Below are positions 35,596 to 45,204 of a stretch of DNA of 64,000 nucleotides, piece by piece. The notes beneath the pieces are model-generated. The model was not told the origin of the DNA and did no database searches. It saw nothing but the letters and a program-made list of their open reading frames with translations. The stretch comes from JBNJGB01 sp051747385 (lineage in GTDB: Bacteria > Myxococcota_A > UBA9042 > PHBI01 > JACKFB01). The stretch spans positions 1 through 64,000 of the forward strand of contig JBNJGB010000010.1 in assembly GCA_051747385.1 (NCBI GenBank), given 5' to 3'. Position numbers and translations under genes: made by a program. Numbering within the stretch: the first letter of the stretch is position 1; every line of letters starts with the position of its first letter.

Positions 35596-38109
35596 CTACT
35601 GCTCCCCGGCCTCCGAGGCGTCGGCGGTCTCTGCAGCATCTTCGGGCTGCTCCGACTCCTCCGGTTCGGGCTCGGCCTCGTGGTGCTCCACGAGGACCAC
35701 CGCGGCGCCGGCCTTGAGGTTCACCATGGTCCAGGCGTTGCCGTCCCGGCGGGTGACCGGGATGCGGGCGGCCTCCACCTCGTGCTCCCCGCCGTGGCTG
35801 TCCACCACGACGAAGCGGTCATCCTGCCGGCAGATCCGCACGGCCGCGCAGCGGTGCGGCTTGCGGCTGCGGCTCACGATCATCCGCACGCCCTTGCCGC
35901 CGCGGCGCTGGGCGGGCGTCTCGTCGAGGGGCGTCAGCTTGGCCCGACCGGACTCCGTGAACACCGCCACGGAGAGGTCCTCCGCCTCCGGGGGCACCAG
36001 GGCCGCGTCCAGGACCTCGTCCTCCGGCTCGACCTTCATGCCGCGGACACCCCGCGCGGAGCGCCCCTGCACGCTGATCTCCTCGACGGGGAAGCGGATG
36101 CCCTTGCCCAGACGCGTGAGGATGAGCAGGTGGCCGCTCCCGTCGCTCTCCATCACCCGCGCGAGCCGGTCGTCGCCGGACAGCTTCGCGGCGACGATCC
36201 CGCTGCTGCGGCTGCTCTCGAACTCGCTGAGCGGGGTGGCCTTCACGGAGCCGTGCCGCGTGAGCAGCACCAGGTGGCGATCCTCCGGGAAGTCGCTCCG
36301 CGGCACCACCGCGACGACCTCGTCGTCCTTGTGGATGCCGCAGACGTTCACCAACGCCGTGCCCACGTCGCCCCACTTCGCCTCGGGGATCTGGTGGACC
36401 GGCAGCGGGAAGCACTGCCCGGAGGCCGAGAACACGAGCACCGTGTGGGTCGTGTTCGTGAACACCACCTCGTGCATCCGGTCCCCGGGGCGCACGCCGC
36501 TCGAGTCGCGATCCGCGCCCGACGCGCTGTACGACGCCATGGAGGCGCGCTTGATCCAGCCCTGGTCGGTGACGCCCACCACCACGTCCTGGGGCTTCAC
36601 GACGACCTCGAGGGAGACCTCCAGGCGCTCGACCTCCTCCTCGATGGTCGTCCGCCGCTCGTCGGCGTGCCTCTTCCGGATGGCCTTCAGCTCGTCGGCC
36701 ACCACCCGGTCGCACACGGCCGGGTCCGCGAGGATCGCCTGGAGCTCCTCCACCTTCGCCAGGAGCTCGTCGCGCTCCCCGGTGAGCTGGGTGATCTCCA
36801 GGTTGGTCAGCCGGACCAGGCGCAGGTCCAGGATGGCGTCGGCCTGGATCTCGGTGAACCCGAACCCCTTCATCAGGTTCTTCCGCGCGTCGCCCCGGTC
36901 CTTCGACGCCCGGATGGTCGCGATGACCTCGTCCAGGATGTCCAGGGCCTTGATGAGCCCCTCGACCTCGTGGAGCCGCCGCTCGGCCCGGTCCAGGTCG
37001 TGGCGGCTCCGGCGCCGCACCACGTCCCGGCGGTGCTCGACGAACGCCCGGAGGATGTCCAGCAGCCCCACCTGGCGCGGCGTGTTCTTCCAGATCGTGA
37101 CCATGTTGAAGTGGTAGTTGATCTGGAGGTTCGTCTTCTTGAACAGGTACGCGAGCACGCCCTCCGGATCCGCGCTCCGGCTGCACTCCACGACCACCCG
37201 CAGGCCGTTCCGGTCGCTCTCGTCCCGGACGTCCAGGATCCCGTGGACCTCCTTTTCGAGGCGCATGGCGTCCATGTCGCGGACGAGGTCGGCCTTCACG
37301 ATGTTGTACGGAAGCTCCGTGAAGACGATGAGGTGCTTGCCGTCCCGCTGCCGCTCGATGGTGTGCCGCGCGCGCAGCACCACCTTGCCGCGGCCGGTCT
37401 CGTAGGCCGACCGCATCCCGTCGGCGCCCATGACGATGCCGCCGGTCGGGAAGTCCGGCCCGCGGACGTGCTTCATGGCGCCGTCCAGGTCCAGGTCCGG
37501 CTTCTTCAGCAGCGCCAGCGCCGCGTCCATGACCTCGCCGAGGTTGTGGCTCGGGATCTCCGTGGCGAAGCCGGCGGAGACGCCGCTGGTGCCGTTGATC
37601 AGCAGGTTCAGGAAGCCCGCCGGCAGGCAGACCGGCTCCTCCGTCTTCTCGTCGAAGTTCGGGCGCCAGGGGACCGTGTCCTTGTCGATGTCCCGCATCA
37701 GCTCCAGGGCGATGGGGCTCAGGCGCGCCTCCGTGTACCGCATGGCGGCCGCGGGGTCGTCGTCCATGGACCCGAAGTTGCCGTGCCCGTCGACCAGCGG
37801 ATAGCGCATCTTCCACGGCTGCGCGAGGCGCACCAGGGCGTCGTAGATGGCCGAGTCGCCGTGCGGGTGGTAGTTGCCCATGACGTCGCCGACCGTCTTG
37901 GCCGACTTGCGGTAGGGCTTGTCGTGGGTGTTCCCGGCCTCGGCCATCGCGTAGACGATGCGCCGCTGCACGGGCTTGAGCCCATCGCGGATGTCCGGGA
38001 TCGCCCGGTCCAGGATGACCTTCTCGGCGTACCGCCCGAAGGCGGCGCCCAGCTCGGCCTCCAGGGCGATCTGCTGGATGTGGCGTGCGCTGCTGTCCTC
38101 GGTCGTCAT
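35596..38109 (-). CDS. parC: DNA topoisomerase IV (or second gyrase) subunit A
   Basis: 837 residues. The breakage-reunion domain includes the QRRIVYAM and YHPHGDSAIYDALVR segments and the active-site Tyr125 in AAMRYTEARL. The C-terminal beta-propeller (about 500-800) follows, then an acidic tail. A GyrA-box-like QRRGGKG lies in the last blade (about residue 735) rather than at the start of the propeller, so the ParC versus GyrA choice is not settled. Pairing with the adjacent parE-like gene, 4-bp overlap, favours topoisomerase IV. It cuts and passes duplex DNA to decatenate chromosomes. Confidence 0.85.
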   Translation of the reverse strand: MTTEDSSARHIQQIALEAELGAAFGRYAEKVILDRAIPDIRDGLKPVQRRIVYAMAEAGNTHDKPYRKSAKTVGDVMGNYHPHGDSAIYDALVRLAQPWKMRYPLVDGHGNFGSMDDDPAAAMRYTEARLSPIALELMRDIDKDTVPWRPNFDEKTEEPVCLPAGFLNLLINGTSGVSAGFATEIPSHNLGEVMDAALALLKKPDLDLDGAMKHVRGPDFPTGGIVMGADGMRSAYETGRGKVVLRARHTIERQRDGKHLIVFTELPYNIVKADLVRDMDAMRLEKEVHGILDVRDESDRNGLRVVVECSRSADPEGVLAYLFKKTNLQINYHFNMVTIWKNTPRQVGLLDILRAFVEHRRDVVRRRSRHDLDRAERRLHEVEGLIKALDILDEVIATIRASKDRGDARKNLMKGFGFTEIQADAILDLRLVRLTNLEITQLTGERDELLAKVEELQAILADPAVCDRVVADELKAIRKRHADERRTTIEEEVERLEVSLEVVVKPQDVVVGVTDQGWIKRASMASYSASGADRDSSGVRPGDRMHEVVFTNTTHTVLVFSASGQCFPLPVHQIPEAKWGDVGTALVNVCGIHKDDEVVAVVPRSDFPEDRHLVLLTRHGSVKATPLSEFESSRSSGIVAAKLSGDDRLARVMESDGSGHLLILTRLGKGIRFPVEEISVQGRSARGVRGMKVEPEDEVLDAALVPPEAEDLSVAVFTESGRAKLTPLDETPAQRRGGKGVRMIVSRSRKPHRCAAVRICRQDDRFVVVDSHGGEHEVEAARIPVTRRDGNAWTMVNLKAGAAVVLVEHHEAEPEPEESEQPEDAAETADASEAGEQ

Positions 38110-40130
38110 CCGGCGGCCCTCTCCAGCGGCTCCTCGGTCTCCACGGGGGCGGCGCCCTCCTCGGGCCCGGTGACCTCCTCGACGAGGCCGGCCTCCTCGG
38201 GCTCCCCGCCCTCCTCACCGAAGTGCACGTTGTGGATGATCCAGTGCTTGCGGAGCTCGGCCTTGTTGCCCATGAGCACCGTGACCTGGCGCTCCGCGTT
38301 GGCTGCGTCCTCGATGGTCACCCGCACCATGGTCCGGGTGTCCGGGTTCATGGTGGTCTCCCAGAGCTGGTCCGGGTCCATCTCGCCCAGGCCCTTGAAG
38401 CGCTGGACGCCCACCGACCTCCCCCACTCGGCCATGGTCCGCTGCAGCTCGTGCATCTCCCAGTGATAGCGGACCTCGCGCTTCTTCTTGCGCTTCCGCT
38501 CCACCTTGAACAGCGGCGGCTGCGCGATGTACACGCGCCCCGACGTCAGCAGCGGTCGCATGAACCGGTAGAAGAACGTCAGCAGCAGGCAGCGGATGTG
38601 CGCCCCGTCGTCGTCCGCGTCGGCGAGGATGATGACCCGCTCGTAGTTGGACTCGTCCAGGTCGAAGTCGCTGCCGATGTTGGCCCCGATGGCCTGGGTG
38701 ATGGCGACGATCTCCTTGTTGCCCAGGACCTTCGTGAGGCTGGCCTTCTCCGTGTTCAGGGGCTTGCCCTTGAGCGGGAGGATGGCCTGGTGCATGCGGT
38801 CCCGCGCCTGCTTGGCGCTGCCGCCGGCGGAGTCGCCCTCCACGATGAACAGCTCGTTCTTGTCCGCCTGCCGGCTGGCGCAGCGCGTGAGCTTCCCGTC
38901 CAGGGACGTGCGGGTCTTCGACGAGCGGCCCGTCCGGACCGCCGCCTTCGCCTTCCGCGCCGCCTTCCGCGCCGACGCCGCCCGGGCCGCCGAGTCCAGC
39001 AGCTTCCTGGCGGTGTCCGGGTTCTCCTCGAGCCAGGCGGCGAGGTGCATGCTCACCACCTCCTCCACCGCCGCGCGCGCCTCGGGGTTGCCCAGCTTCG
39101 TCTTGGTCTGGCCCTCGAACTCCACGTGGGTCATGCGCACGCTGAGGACCGCCATGAGCCCCTCGCGCACGTCGTCGCCGGTGAGGTTCTCCTTCTTCTT
39201 CCAGACCCCGAGCTTCCGGGCGTACTCGTTCATCACGCGGGTGTGGGCGGTCTTGAAGCCCGTCTCGTGCTGGCCGCCCTCCACCGTGTTGATGCAGTTC
39301 ACGAAGGAGTTGAGGCTCTCCGTGTAGCCGTCGTTGTACTGGAGGGCCACCTCCACCTCGAGGTCCCCCGAGCTGCCCGAAAAGACGATCGGGTCGTGGA
39401 GCGTCGCGTGGTTCTCGTTCAGGTAGCCGACGAAGTCCCCGACGCCCCCCGGGTACTCGAAGGTCTCGTCGAAGGGGTCCGCCTCCTCGTCCGCGTCGTC
39501 CCGGATCGGGCGCCGATCGGCCAGGTGGATGGCCAGCCCCGGGTTCAGGAACGCGAGCTCGCGGAGGCGGTTGGCGAGCGTGTCGATGTTGAAGCGCGTG
39601 GCGGCGAAGATCTCCGGGTCCGGCTTGAACCGGATCAGGGTGCCGCGCCGGCGCGTGTTCCCCTGCGCCTCGAGGCCCGTGACCGGCTTGCCCCGCTCGT
39701 AGCGCTGGCTCCACGCCTTGCCGTCGCGCCAGATCTCGACCTCGAACCACTCGCTCAGGGCGTTGACCACCGAGGCGCCCACCCCGTGCAGACCGCCCGA
39801 GACCTTGTAGCCGTCCCCGCCGAACTTGCCGCCGGCGTGGAGCCGGGTGAAGACCACCTCCGGCGTCGGGATCCCCGCGTCCGGGTGGAGCCCGGTCGGG
39901 ATGCCCCGCCCGTCGTCGCGCACCGTCACCACGTCGTCGCCCTCGAGGCGCACGTCGATGCGGCTGCAGTGGTCGGCCAGGGCCTCGTCCACGGCGTTGT
40001 CGACGATCTCGTAGATCAGGTGGTGCAGGCCCCTCGGGCCCGTGGAACCGATGTACATGCCGGGCCGGAGCCGGACCGCCTCCAGCCCCTCCAGCACCCG
40101 GATGTCCTTTTCACCGTAACTCTGCGTCAT
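38106..40130 (-). CDS. parE: DNA topoisomerase IV (or second gyrase) subunit B
   Basis: 674 residues. GHKL ATPase domain at the N-terminus (VDNAVDEALADH, DDGRGIPTG, GLHGVGASVVNAL), transducer, then TOPRIM with EGDSAGGSAKQ and the DADDDGAHI acidic triad, and the C-terminal RFKGLGEM segment. It powers the type IIA topoisomerase formed with the parC product. ATG 40130 with GGAGG upstream. It is first in a two-gene operon, and the stop overlaps the parC start by 4 bp. Confidence 0.9.
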   Translation of the reverse strand: MTQSYGEKDIRVLEGLEAVRLRPGMYIGSTGPRGLHHLIYEIVDNAVDEALADHCSRIDVRLEGDDVVTVRDDGRGIPTGLHPDAGIPTPEVVFTRLHAGGKFGGDGYKVSGGLHGVGASVVNALSEWFEVEIWRDGKAWSQRYERGKPVTGLEAQGNTRRRGTLIRFKPDPEIFAATRFNIDTLANRLRELAFLNPGLAIHLADRRPIRDDADEEADPFDETFEYPGGVGDFVGYLNENHATLHDPIVFSGSSGDLEVEVALQYNDGYTESLNSFVNCINTVEGGQHETGFKTAHTRVMNEYARKLGVWKKKENLTGDDVREGLMAVLSVRMTHVEFEGQTKTKLGNPEARAAVEEVVSMHLAAWLEENPDTARKLLDSAARAASARKAARKAKAAVRTGRSSKTRTSLDGKLTRCASRQADKNELFIVEGDSAGGSAKQARDRMHQAILPLKGKPLNTEKASLTKVLGNKEIVAITQAIGANIGSDFDLDESNYERVIILADADDDGAHIRCLLLTFFYRFMRPLLTSGRVYIAQPPLFKVERKRKKKREVRYHWEMHELQRTMAEWGRSVGVQRFKGLGEMDPDQLWETTMNPDTRTMVRVTIEDAANAERQVTVLMGNKAELRKHWIIHNVHFGEEGGEPEEAGLVEEVTGPEEGAAPVETEEPLERAAG

Positions 40131-40323
40131 GAGTACCAGGCCTCCGCGCGCCTCCGCCCGCGGGGTCATAGCATATGCGCGGCCCTCGGGCACGGACCCC
40201 GCACGGGAGCACGGCGACCGGGGACACCGCAGACCCCGGGCACGGCGGCGGCCCCGCCCCTTCGGTTGCCAGCGACGTCGCCACCGAGCGAGGCCGCGCC
40301 CGGGTGATCACCGGAGGGCCGAC

Positions 40324-41127
40324 CTACCGCCCGGACAGGCGCTCCGGCACCGGGACGACCCCCAGGCCATCGGCGCCTCCGCGCCAGGTGGACTCCAGGC
40401 GCCGACCGTCCCGGAGGTACTCGAACGACGTGGAGTCCCGGCTCTCCAGGGCCGCCTCCAGGGCCTCCCGACCGCCGACGGTCCGGGCCTGCACGCCGAC
40501 CAGCACGTCGCCCTCTCGGACGCCGGCGCGGGCCGCGGCGGTTCCCGAGCCCACCGAGACCACCAGCACGCCGGGCCGGAGAGGCGTCACGCCGAACGCG
40601 GCCTCCACGGCACGGCGACGCTCCCGGACGCGCTCCAGGCGCTCCCGCCGAGCCTCTCCCCGCTCGCCTCGCTGCCGGGCGACGTGCGCCTCCACGGGCG
40701 CCGCCCACAGCCACCGCTCGGCCAGGGAGAGCCCGCGATCCAGCCCGCTCTCCTCGGAGCCGGGGCAACGGATCACGGCCAGGGCGGCGACCTCCTCGGC
40801 GGCCGCCTCGTCGTCCCCCTGCAGCCAGCGGCACATGGCCAGGGCCTCGTGGGCGGCCGCGCGGGTCTCGCAGGAGGCCCCCTCCCCCTCCTCGACGCGC
40901 CGGACGGCTGCCGGGAGATAGCGCACGCACGTGGAGCGGGCCTCCGGGTCCACGTCGGCCGGATCCGTCACGAGTAGCTCGCGGTAGACGTCCACGACCT
41001 TCGGCGCTCCGCTCGAGGTCGCCGGGCCCAGCCGGCGGACCAGGTCCGCCACGGACGGCTCGGCGGCGAGGACGGAGCCGGTGATCACCACGAGCCACAG
41101 CGTCGTCAGGCGGGTGAGCCACTTCAC
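40324..41127 (-). CDS. Secreted PDZ-domain protein
   Basis: 267 residues. A signal peptide (VITGSVLAAE, about residue 20) is followed by a helical, Arg/Glu-rich middle that looks TPR-like, with five Cys. A C-terminal PDZ domain (about 180-260) carries the carboxylate-loop pattern and the characteristic AGVREGDVLVGVQ strand. No protease domain is present. PDZ proteins of this kind bind C-termini of periplasmic proteins as adaptors. GTG 41127 is supported by GGAGGAGG nine bases upstream and by the signal peptide. It is divergent from the DUF3108 gene and lies 193 bp upstream of parE on the same strand. Confidence 0.75.
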   Translation of the reverse strand: MKWLTRLTTLWLVVITGSVLAAEPSVADLVRRLGPATSSGAPKVVDVYRELLVTDPADVDPEARSTCVRYLPAAVRRVEEGEGASCETRAAAHEALAMCRWLQGDDEAAAEEVAALAVIRCPGSEESGLDRGLSLAERWLWAAPVEAHVARQRGERGEARRERLERVRERRRAVEAAFGVTPLRPGVLVVSVGSGTAAARAGVREGDVLVGVQARTVGGREALEAALESRDSTSFEYLRDGRRLESTWRGGADGLGVVPVPERLSGR

Positions 41128-41254
41128 GGGATCAGCACCTCCTCCGGGTGTTCGCAGCTCGCCCGGTCGCCGCCAGCGCCGCGCGTCCGAACTCCGATGG
41201 GTGCATGCTGCCTGCCTCCGCGGCTCCCCGCGCTTGCGGTGGCCGCGCCCGTCG

Positions 41255-42148
41255 ATGATACGTGGGATCGTATACGGCATCCCGCCGCCCGATTCCACGC
41301 CACGAGCCCTCCACGCCTTGTCGCTCCTCCTCCTCACCCTGCTGCTCGCCGTCCCGGCGGACCCTCCCCCGGGGCCGCTGTCCCGCCCCCCGCGGGCGGT
41401 CGGCTCCGAGGCGCCGGCGCCCTTTCCGGACGAGGCGGCAGAGGCCCGCTACGACCTCCGCGTCTTCGGCGTGCGCGTCGGACGACCCGTGGCCCGCATG
41501 GGCGCCGTCCGCACCATGGGCGACGGCCGCCGAATCCGCTCGCTGGAGATGCGCTCGCGCCTCGTGGGCTTCGCGCGGCGCTTCGTGGACCTGGACTGGA
41601 CCTACACGACGGTCCTGGATGCACGCACGACCCGCCCCATCGAGTCCCGCCTGGCCGTGGCCCGTCCCGGGGCCGCCGACGCCCGCCGGGAGACGGCGCT
41701 CCGCTTCGCCGGGCACCACCTCGAGGTCACGCTGGAGGGACGCGCGCGGCGCCGGCGCTGGCGGCGCGTCGTGGAGCCGGGCACCGTGGACCCGGTGAGC
41801 GCCCTGCTCTGGCTGCAGTCCCGCGACCTCCGCCCGGGGGACACCGCGGACGTCGCCGTGCACACCGGGCGGCGGCACTTCCGGATGGTCGCCCGGGCCG
41901 TCGAGCGCGAGACCGTCTCGGTGCCGGCCGGCGTCCGCCCGGCCCTGCGGGTCGAGTGCGCGTTCCAGCCGTGGCGGCCGTCGCCGGCGCTGCCGACCGG
42001 AGAGCCCGCCGGGGAGATGGCGCCCCGGTATCGCTACACCATCTGGCTCGGCCGCGACGCCTATCGCACCCCGCTTCGCATCGAGACGCTCGCCGCGGGT
42101 GTCGGGAGGGTCACGCTCGCGCTGGTCGGGCGCCGCATGCTGCGATGA
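41255..42148 (+). CDS. DUF3108-type secreted protein
   Basis: 297 residues. Hydrophobic N-terminus (ALSLLLLTLLLAVPA), then a beta-rich domain with the DUF3108 features: an early YDLRVFGVRVG strand, SRLVGFARRFVDLDWTYTTVLD, and a C-terminal YTIWLGRDAYRTPLRIE. These proteins are predicted outer-membrane or periplasmic beta-structures of unknown function, and one branch is annotated ATP-dependent exonuclease in error. ATG 41255 is the only reasonable start. The ribosome site is weak. It precedes the OleA-like gene by 115 bp. Confidence 0.75.
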   Translation: MIRGIVYGIPPPDSTPRALHALSLLLLTLLLAVPADPPPGPLSRPPRAVGSEAPAPFPDEAAEARYDLRVFGVRVGRPVARMGAVRTMGDGRRIRSLEMRSRLVGFARRFVDLDWTYTTVLDARTTRPIESRLAVARPGAADARRETALRFAGHHLEVTLEGRARRRRWRRVVEPGTVDPVSALLWLQSRDLRPGDTADVAVHTGRRHFRMVARAVERETVSVPAGVRPALRVECAFQPWRPSPALPTGEPAGEMAPRYRYTIWLGRDAYRTPLRIETLAAGVGRVTLALVGRRMLR

Positions 42149-42263
42149 ACGCGCCCGGTGATCCGCGTCTCGTCCGAATCATGGGAACGGCGTCCGGGAC
42201 GTGCTAAGCAGCCCACTTTCGCATCGGGGGTCGCCCGGTGCGGGACCGACGGGGAGGAGCGCG

Positions 42264-43268
42264 ATGCGAGCCAGGTGGCCGGTGAAGATCGCGGGCGTGG
42301 GGCACTATCTGCCCGAGCGGGTGGTACCCAGCAGCGAGGTGGCGGCGCTCTGCGGCGTGGACACGTCGTGGGTCGTGGAGCGGAGCGGCGTGCGCGAGCG
42401 CCGCTGGGCCGACCAGGCCGCCGGGGAGACCAACTCGTACATGGCCGCCCGCGCCGCGGAGGAGGCCCTCGAGGAGGCGGGGATCGAGGCGAGGGACCTG
42501 GACCTCATCCTCAACGCGTCGGGCTCCAACGAGCAGGCCATCCCGGACGGAGCCCCGTTCGTGCAGCGCCAGCTCGGGCTGGGCGAGTCCGGCATCCCGT
42601 GCATGAGCGTCCACGCCACCTGCCTGAGCTTCCTGGGCGCCCTGGACGTCGCCGCCAGCTTCATCACCGGCGGCCGGTACGAGCGCATCCTCATCGTCAG
42701 CTCCGAGATCGCCTCCGCGGCCCTGGATTTCCAGGAGCGGGAGAGCGGCTCCCTGTTCGGCGACGCCGCGGCGGCGGCCGTCGTCGTCCCCACCCCGGAG
42801 GGCGAGTCCAGCGGCATCCGGACCCTCCGCTTCGCCACCTACGGCGTGGGCGCGGAGCTGACCGAGGTCCGCGGCGGAGGCACCCGGAGGCACCCGAACC
42901 ACCCGGACACGACGCCCGAGGACAACCTCTTCCACATGCGCGGACCCGAGGTGCTGAAGCTCGCCATCCGGCACGTCGGGCGGTTCATGGAGAGCGTCCG
43001 GCCCGGCCTGAGCCGCGGCCTGGGCGACATCCGCGTGGTCATCCCCCACCAGCCGAGCCTCGCCGGCATCCGCGCGCTCCGCGCCCTGGGCTATCCGGAC
43101 GACAAGGTCGTCCTCACCCTCGACCGGCTCGGCAACACCATCGCCGCCTGCATCCCGGTGACCCTCCACGCCGCCGTCCGGGAGGGCCGCCTGGAGCGCG
43201 GCGACGAGTTCCTGCTCGTCGGGACGGGCGCGGGCCTGTCCTTCGGCGCGGCCGTCTGCACGTACTGA
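42264..43268 (+). CDS. OleA/KAS III-like thiolase-superfamily condensing enzyme
   Basis: 334 residues. Catalytic triad Cys120 (VHATCLSF), His262 (IPHQPS) and Asn291 (GNTIAA), the arrangement of FabH/OleA enzymes. OleA joins two acyl-CoA chains head to head to a beta-keto acid, whereas FabH condenses acetyl-CoA with malonyl-ACP. The adjacent OleD-like reductase, starting at its stop codon (TGATG), argues for an OleA-like non-decarboxylative reaction. ATG 42264 follows GGGGAGGAG. No FabD/ACP genes are nearby. Confidence 0.85.
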   Translation: MRARWPVKIAGVGHYLPERVVPSSEVAALCGVDTSWVVERSGVRERRWADQAAGETNSYMAARAAEEALEEAGIEARDLDLILNASGSNEQAIPDGAPFVQRQLGLGESGIPCMSVHATCLSFLGALDVAASFITGGRYERILIVSSEIASAALDFQERESGSLFGDAAAAAVVVPTPEGESSGIRTLRFATYGVGAELTEVRGGGTRRHPNHPDTTPEDNLFHMRGPEVLKLAIRHVGRFMESVRPGLSRGLGDIRVVIPHQPSLAGIRALRALGYPDDKVVLTLDRLGNTIAACIPVTLHAAVREGRLERGDEFLLVGTGAGLSFGAAVCTY

Positions 43269-44278
43269 TGGGCGCCGGACCGCGAGACGGGCAGCGGATC
43301 CTGGTCACCGGGGCGACCGGCTTCCTCGGCGGCGCCACCGCCCGGCGCCTGGCCTCGGAGGGCGCCGACGTGGCCGGGCTGGGGCGGAACGCCGAGGCCG
43401 GACGCGCCCTGGAGGCCGACGGCATCCGCTTCGCCCGGGTGGACCTGGCGGACGGAGAGGCCGTCGCCGACGCGTGCGCCGACCGGGACGCCGTCATCCA
43501 CTGTGCCGCCCTCTCCTCCCCGTGGGGAGCGTACGAGGCCTTCCACGAGGCCAACGTCGCGGGCACCGGGCACGTCGTCGCCGGCTGCGAGCGCCGGGGC
43601 GTCCGCCGCCTGGTGCACGTGTCGACGCCGAGCCTCTACATGGCCGACCGGGATCGCTTCGACATCCGGGAGGACGAGCCCCTGCCCCCGCCCATCAACG
43701 CCTACGCGCGGACCAAGGGCCTCGCGGAGCGGGTGGTGGACGGCGCCGCAGAGCGCGGCCTGGAGGCCGTGACCATCCGCCCCCGGGCCATCTTCGGGCC
43801 GGGCGACACCGTCATCTTCCCGCGGCTCATCCGGGCCCTGGAGGGCGGGCGGCTGCCCGTGGTCGGCTCCGGCGACAACGTGGTGAACCTGAGCTACGTG
43901 GACAACGTCGTGGACGCCCTCCTCGCCGCCCTGGACGCGCCGTCGCGGGCGGTCGGCGGAAAGTACAACATCGCCAACCCGGAGGCCGTCCGGCTGTGGG
44001 ACCTCGTCCGCCGGGTCGCCCGCGAGCTGGGCCTGCGCCAGCCAGGACCGCGCATCCCGTTCCGGCTCGCGGACCGCCTCGCCCAGGTCCTCGAGCTCAC
44101 CCACCGGCACCTCCTGGGCGGCCGGGAGCCGGTGCTCACGCGCTACTCCGTCGCGGTGCTGGCCCGCAGCACGACCCTGGACACCTCCGCGGCGCGCCGG
44201 GACCTGGGGTGGACGCCCCGCGTGACCGTGGACGAGGGCATCGAGCGCTTCCTGGACTGGTGGAGGGACGAGCCGTGA
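43268..44278 (+). CDS. NAD(P)-dependent epimerase/3-beta-HSD-like reductase (OleD-like)
   Basis: 336 residues of the extended short-chain dehydrogenase fold. Nucleotide motif TGATGFLGG (14-22), active-site Tyr146 and Lys150 (YARTK), with Ser about 119 in VSTPSLY. Closest in type to the 3-beta-hydroxysteroid dehydrogenase/OleD group, which reduces the 2-alkyl-3-keto acid made by OleA. It overlaps the condensing enzyme stop by one base and its own stop overlaps the next gene by three. No OleC or OleB homolog follows. Confidence 0.85.
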   Translation: MGAGPRDGQRILVTGATGFLGGATARRLASEGADVAGLGRNAEAGRALEADGIRFARVDLADGEAVADACADRDAVIHCAALSSPWGAYEAFHEANVAGTGHVVAGCERRGVRRLVHVSTPSLYMADRDRFDIREDEPLPPPINAYARTKGLAERVVDGAAERGLEAVTIRPRAIFGPGDTVIFPRLIRALEGGRLPVVGSGDNVVNLSYVDNVVDALLAALDAPSRAVGGKYNIANPEAVRLWDLVRRVARELGLRQPGPRIPFRLADRLAQVLELTHRHLLGGREPVLTRYSVAVLARSTTLDTSAARRDLGWTPRVTVDEGIERFLDWWRDEP

Positions 44279-45117
44279 GACGACCGCGCCTGACGCTGCT
44301 GGAGGCGGGACACTGCGTCCACCCGGAGCACGTGGTCCTGCGGAGCCGGAGCCTGCGCCCCATGCGCTTCCCGGCGCTGTTCGCGGTCATCGAGCATCCG
44401 ACCGAGGGCGTCATCCTGTACGACACCGGGTACTCGCAGCGCTTCCTGGACGAGACGCGCGCGCTCCCCGGGAGCATCTACGGCCGGGTCACGCCGGTGA
44501 CGCTCCCGCCCGGCGCCAGCGCCCCCGAGCAGCTCCAGGCCAGGGGCATCTCGCCGGACGACGTCCGCACCATCGTCATCTCCCACTTCCACGCCGACCA
44601 CGTGGCGGCCCTCCGCGACTTCCCGCGCGCCCGGTACGTATACTTCGACCGGGCCTGGCGACGCCTCCGGGGCCGCGGGCGCTGGCGGAGCCTCCTGAAG
44701 GGCGTGCTGCCGGCCCTGGTCCCGCCGGACTTCGAGGAGCGCTCGCGCCCCGTGGAGGCCGGCCGGCTGGCGCCGCTGCCCCCGGAGTGCGCGCCCTTCG
44801 AGCGCGGCGTGGACCTGCTGGGGGACCGCTCCCTGCTCGCCGTGGAGCTGCCCGGCCACGCCCGGGGACAGCTCGGCCTGTTCGTCGCCGACGAGGACGG
44901 CCGGCGATGGTTCCTCGTGGCCGACGCGTGCTGGACCTCCCGGAGCTGGTGCGAGCAGCGCATGCCCCACCCGGTGGCGCGCCTCCTCTTCGACGACTGG
45001 GGTGCCTACCGGGGGACCCTCCACCGGATCGCCGACTTCGCGGTGCGCCATCCCGACGTGCGGGTGGTGCCGTCCCACTGCGAGGAGGTCCGCGCCCGCT
45101 TCGTCCGCCCCGGCTGA
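44275..45117 (+). CDS. MBL-fold metallo-hydrolase
   Basis: 280 residues. The dinuclear metal site HFHADH (His104, His106, Asp108, His109) is followed by further ligands in GHARGQLG and an Asp in DACW. The size and order match lactonase/glyoxalase-like hydrolases of the metallo-beta-lactamase fold. Its GTG start lies inside the stop codon of the reductase gene, so translation is coupled. In this cluster it stands where ole operons carry OleB/OleC. It could hydrolyse a thioester or lactone product, but that is inference. Confidence 0.85.
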   Translation: MRRPRLTLLEAGHCVHPEHVVLRSRSLRPMRFPALFAVIEHPTEGVILYDTGYSQRFLDETRALPGSIYGRVTPVTLPPGASAPEQLQARGISPDDVRTIVISHFHADHVAALRDFPRARYVYFDRAWRRLRGRGRWRSLLKGVLPALVPPDFEERSRPVEAGRLAPLPPECAPFERGVDLLGDRSLLAVELPGHARGQLGLFVADEDGRRWFLVADACWTSRSWCEQRMPHPVARLLFDDWGAYRGTLHRIADFAVRHPDVRVVPSHCEEVRARFVRPG

Positions 45118-45204
45118 TCGGCGGCGCGGCGCTGGCACGCGGCGTGCATTCGGGTCCGGGTGCGCGGTGGCCGCACGTCACCGCGTCCGCCACAGGAGGA
45201 TCCG

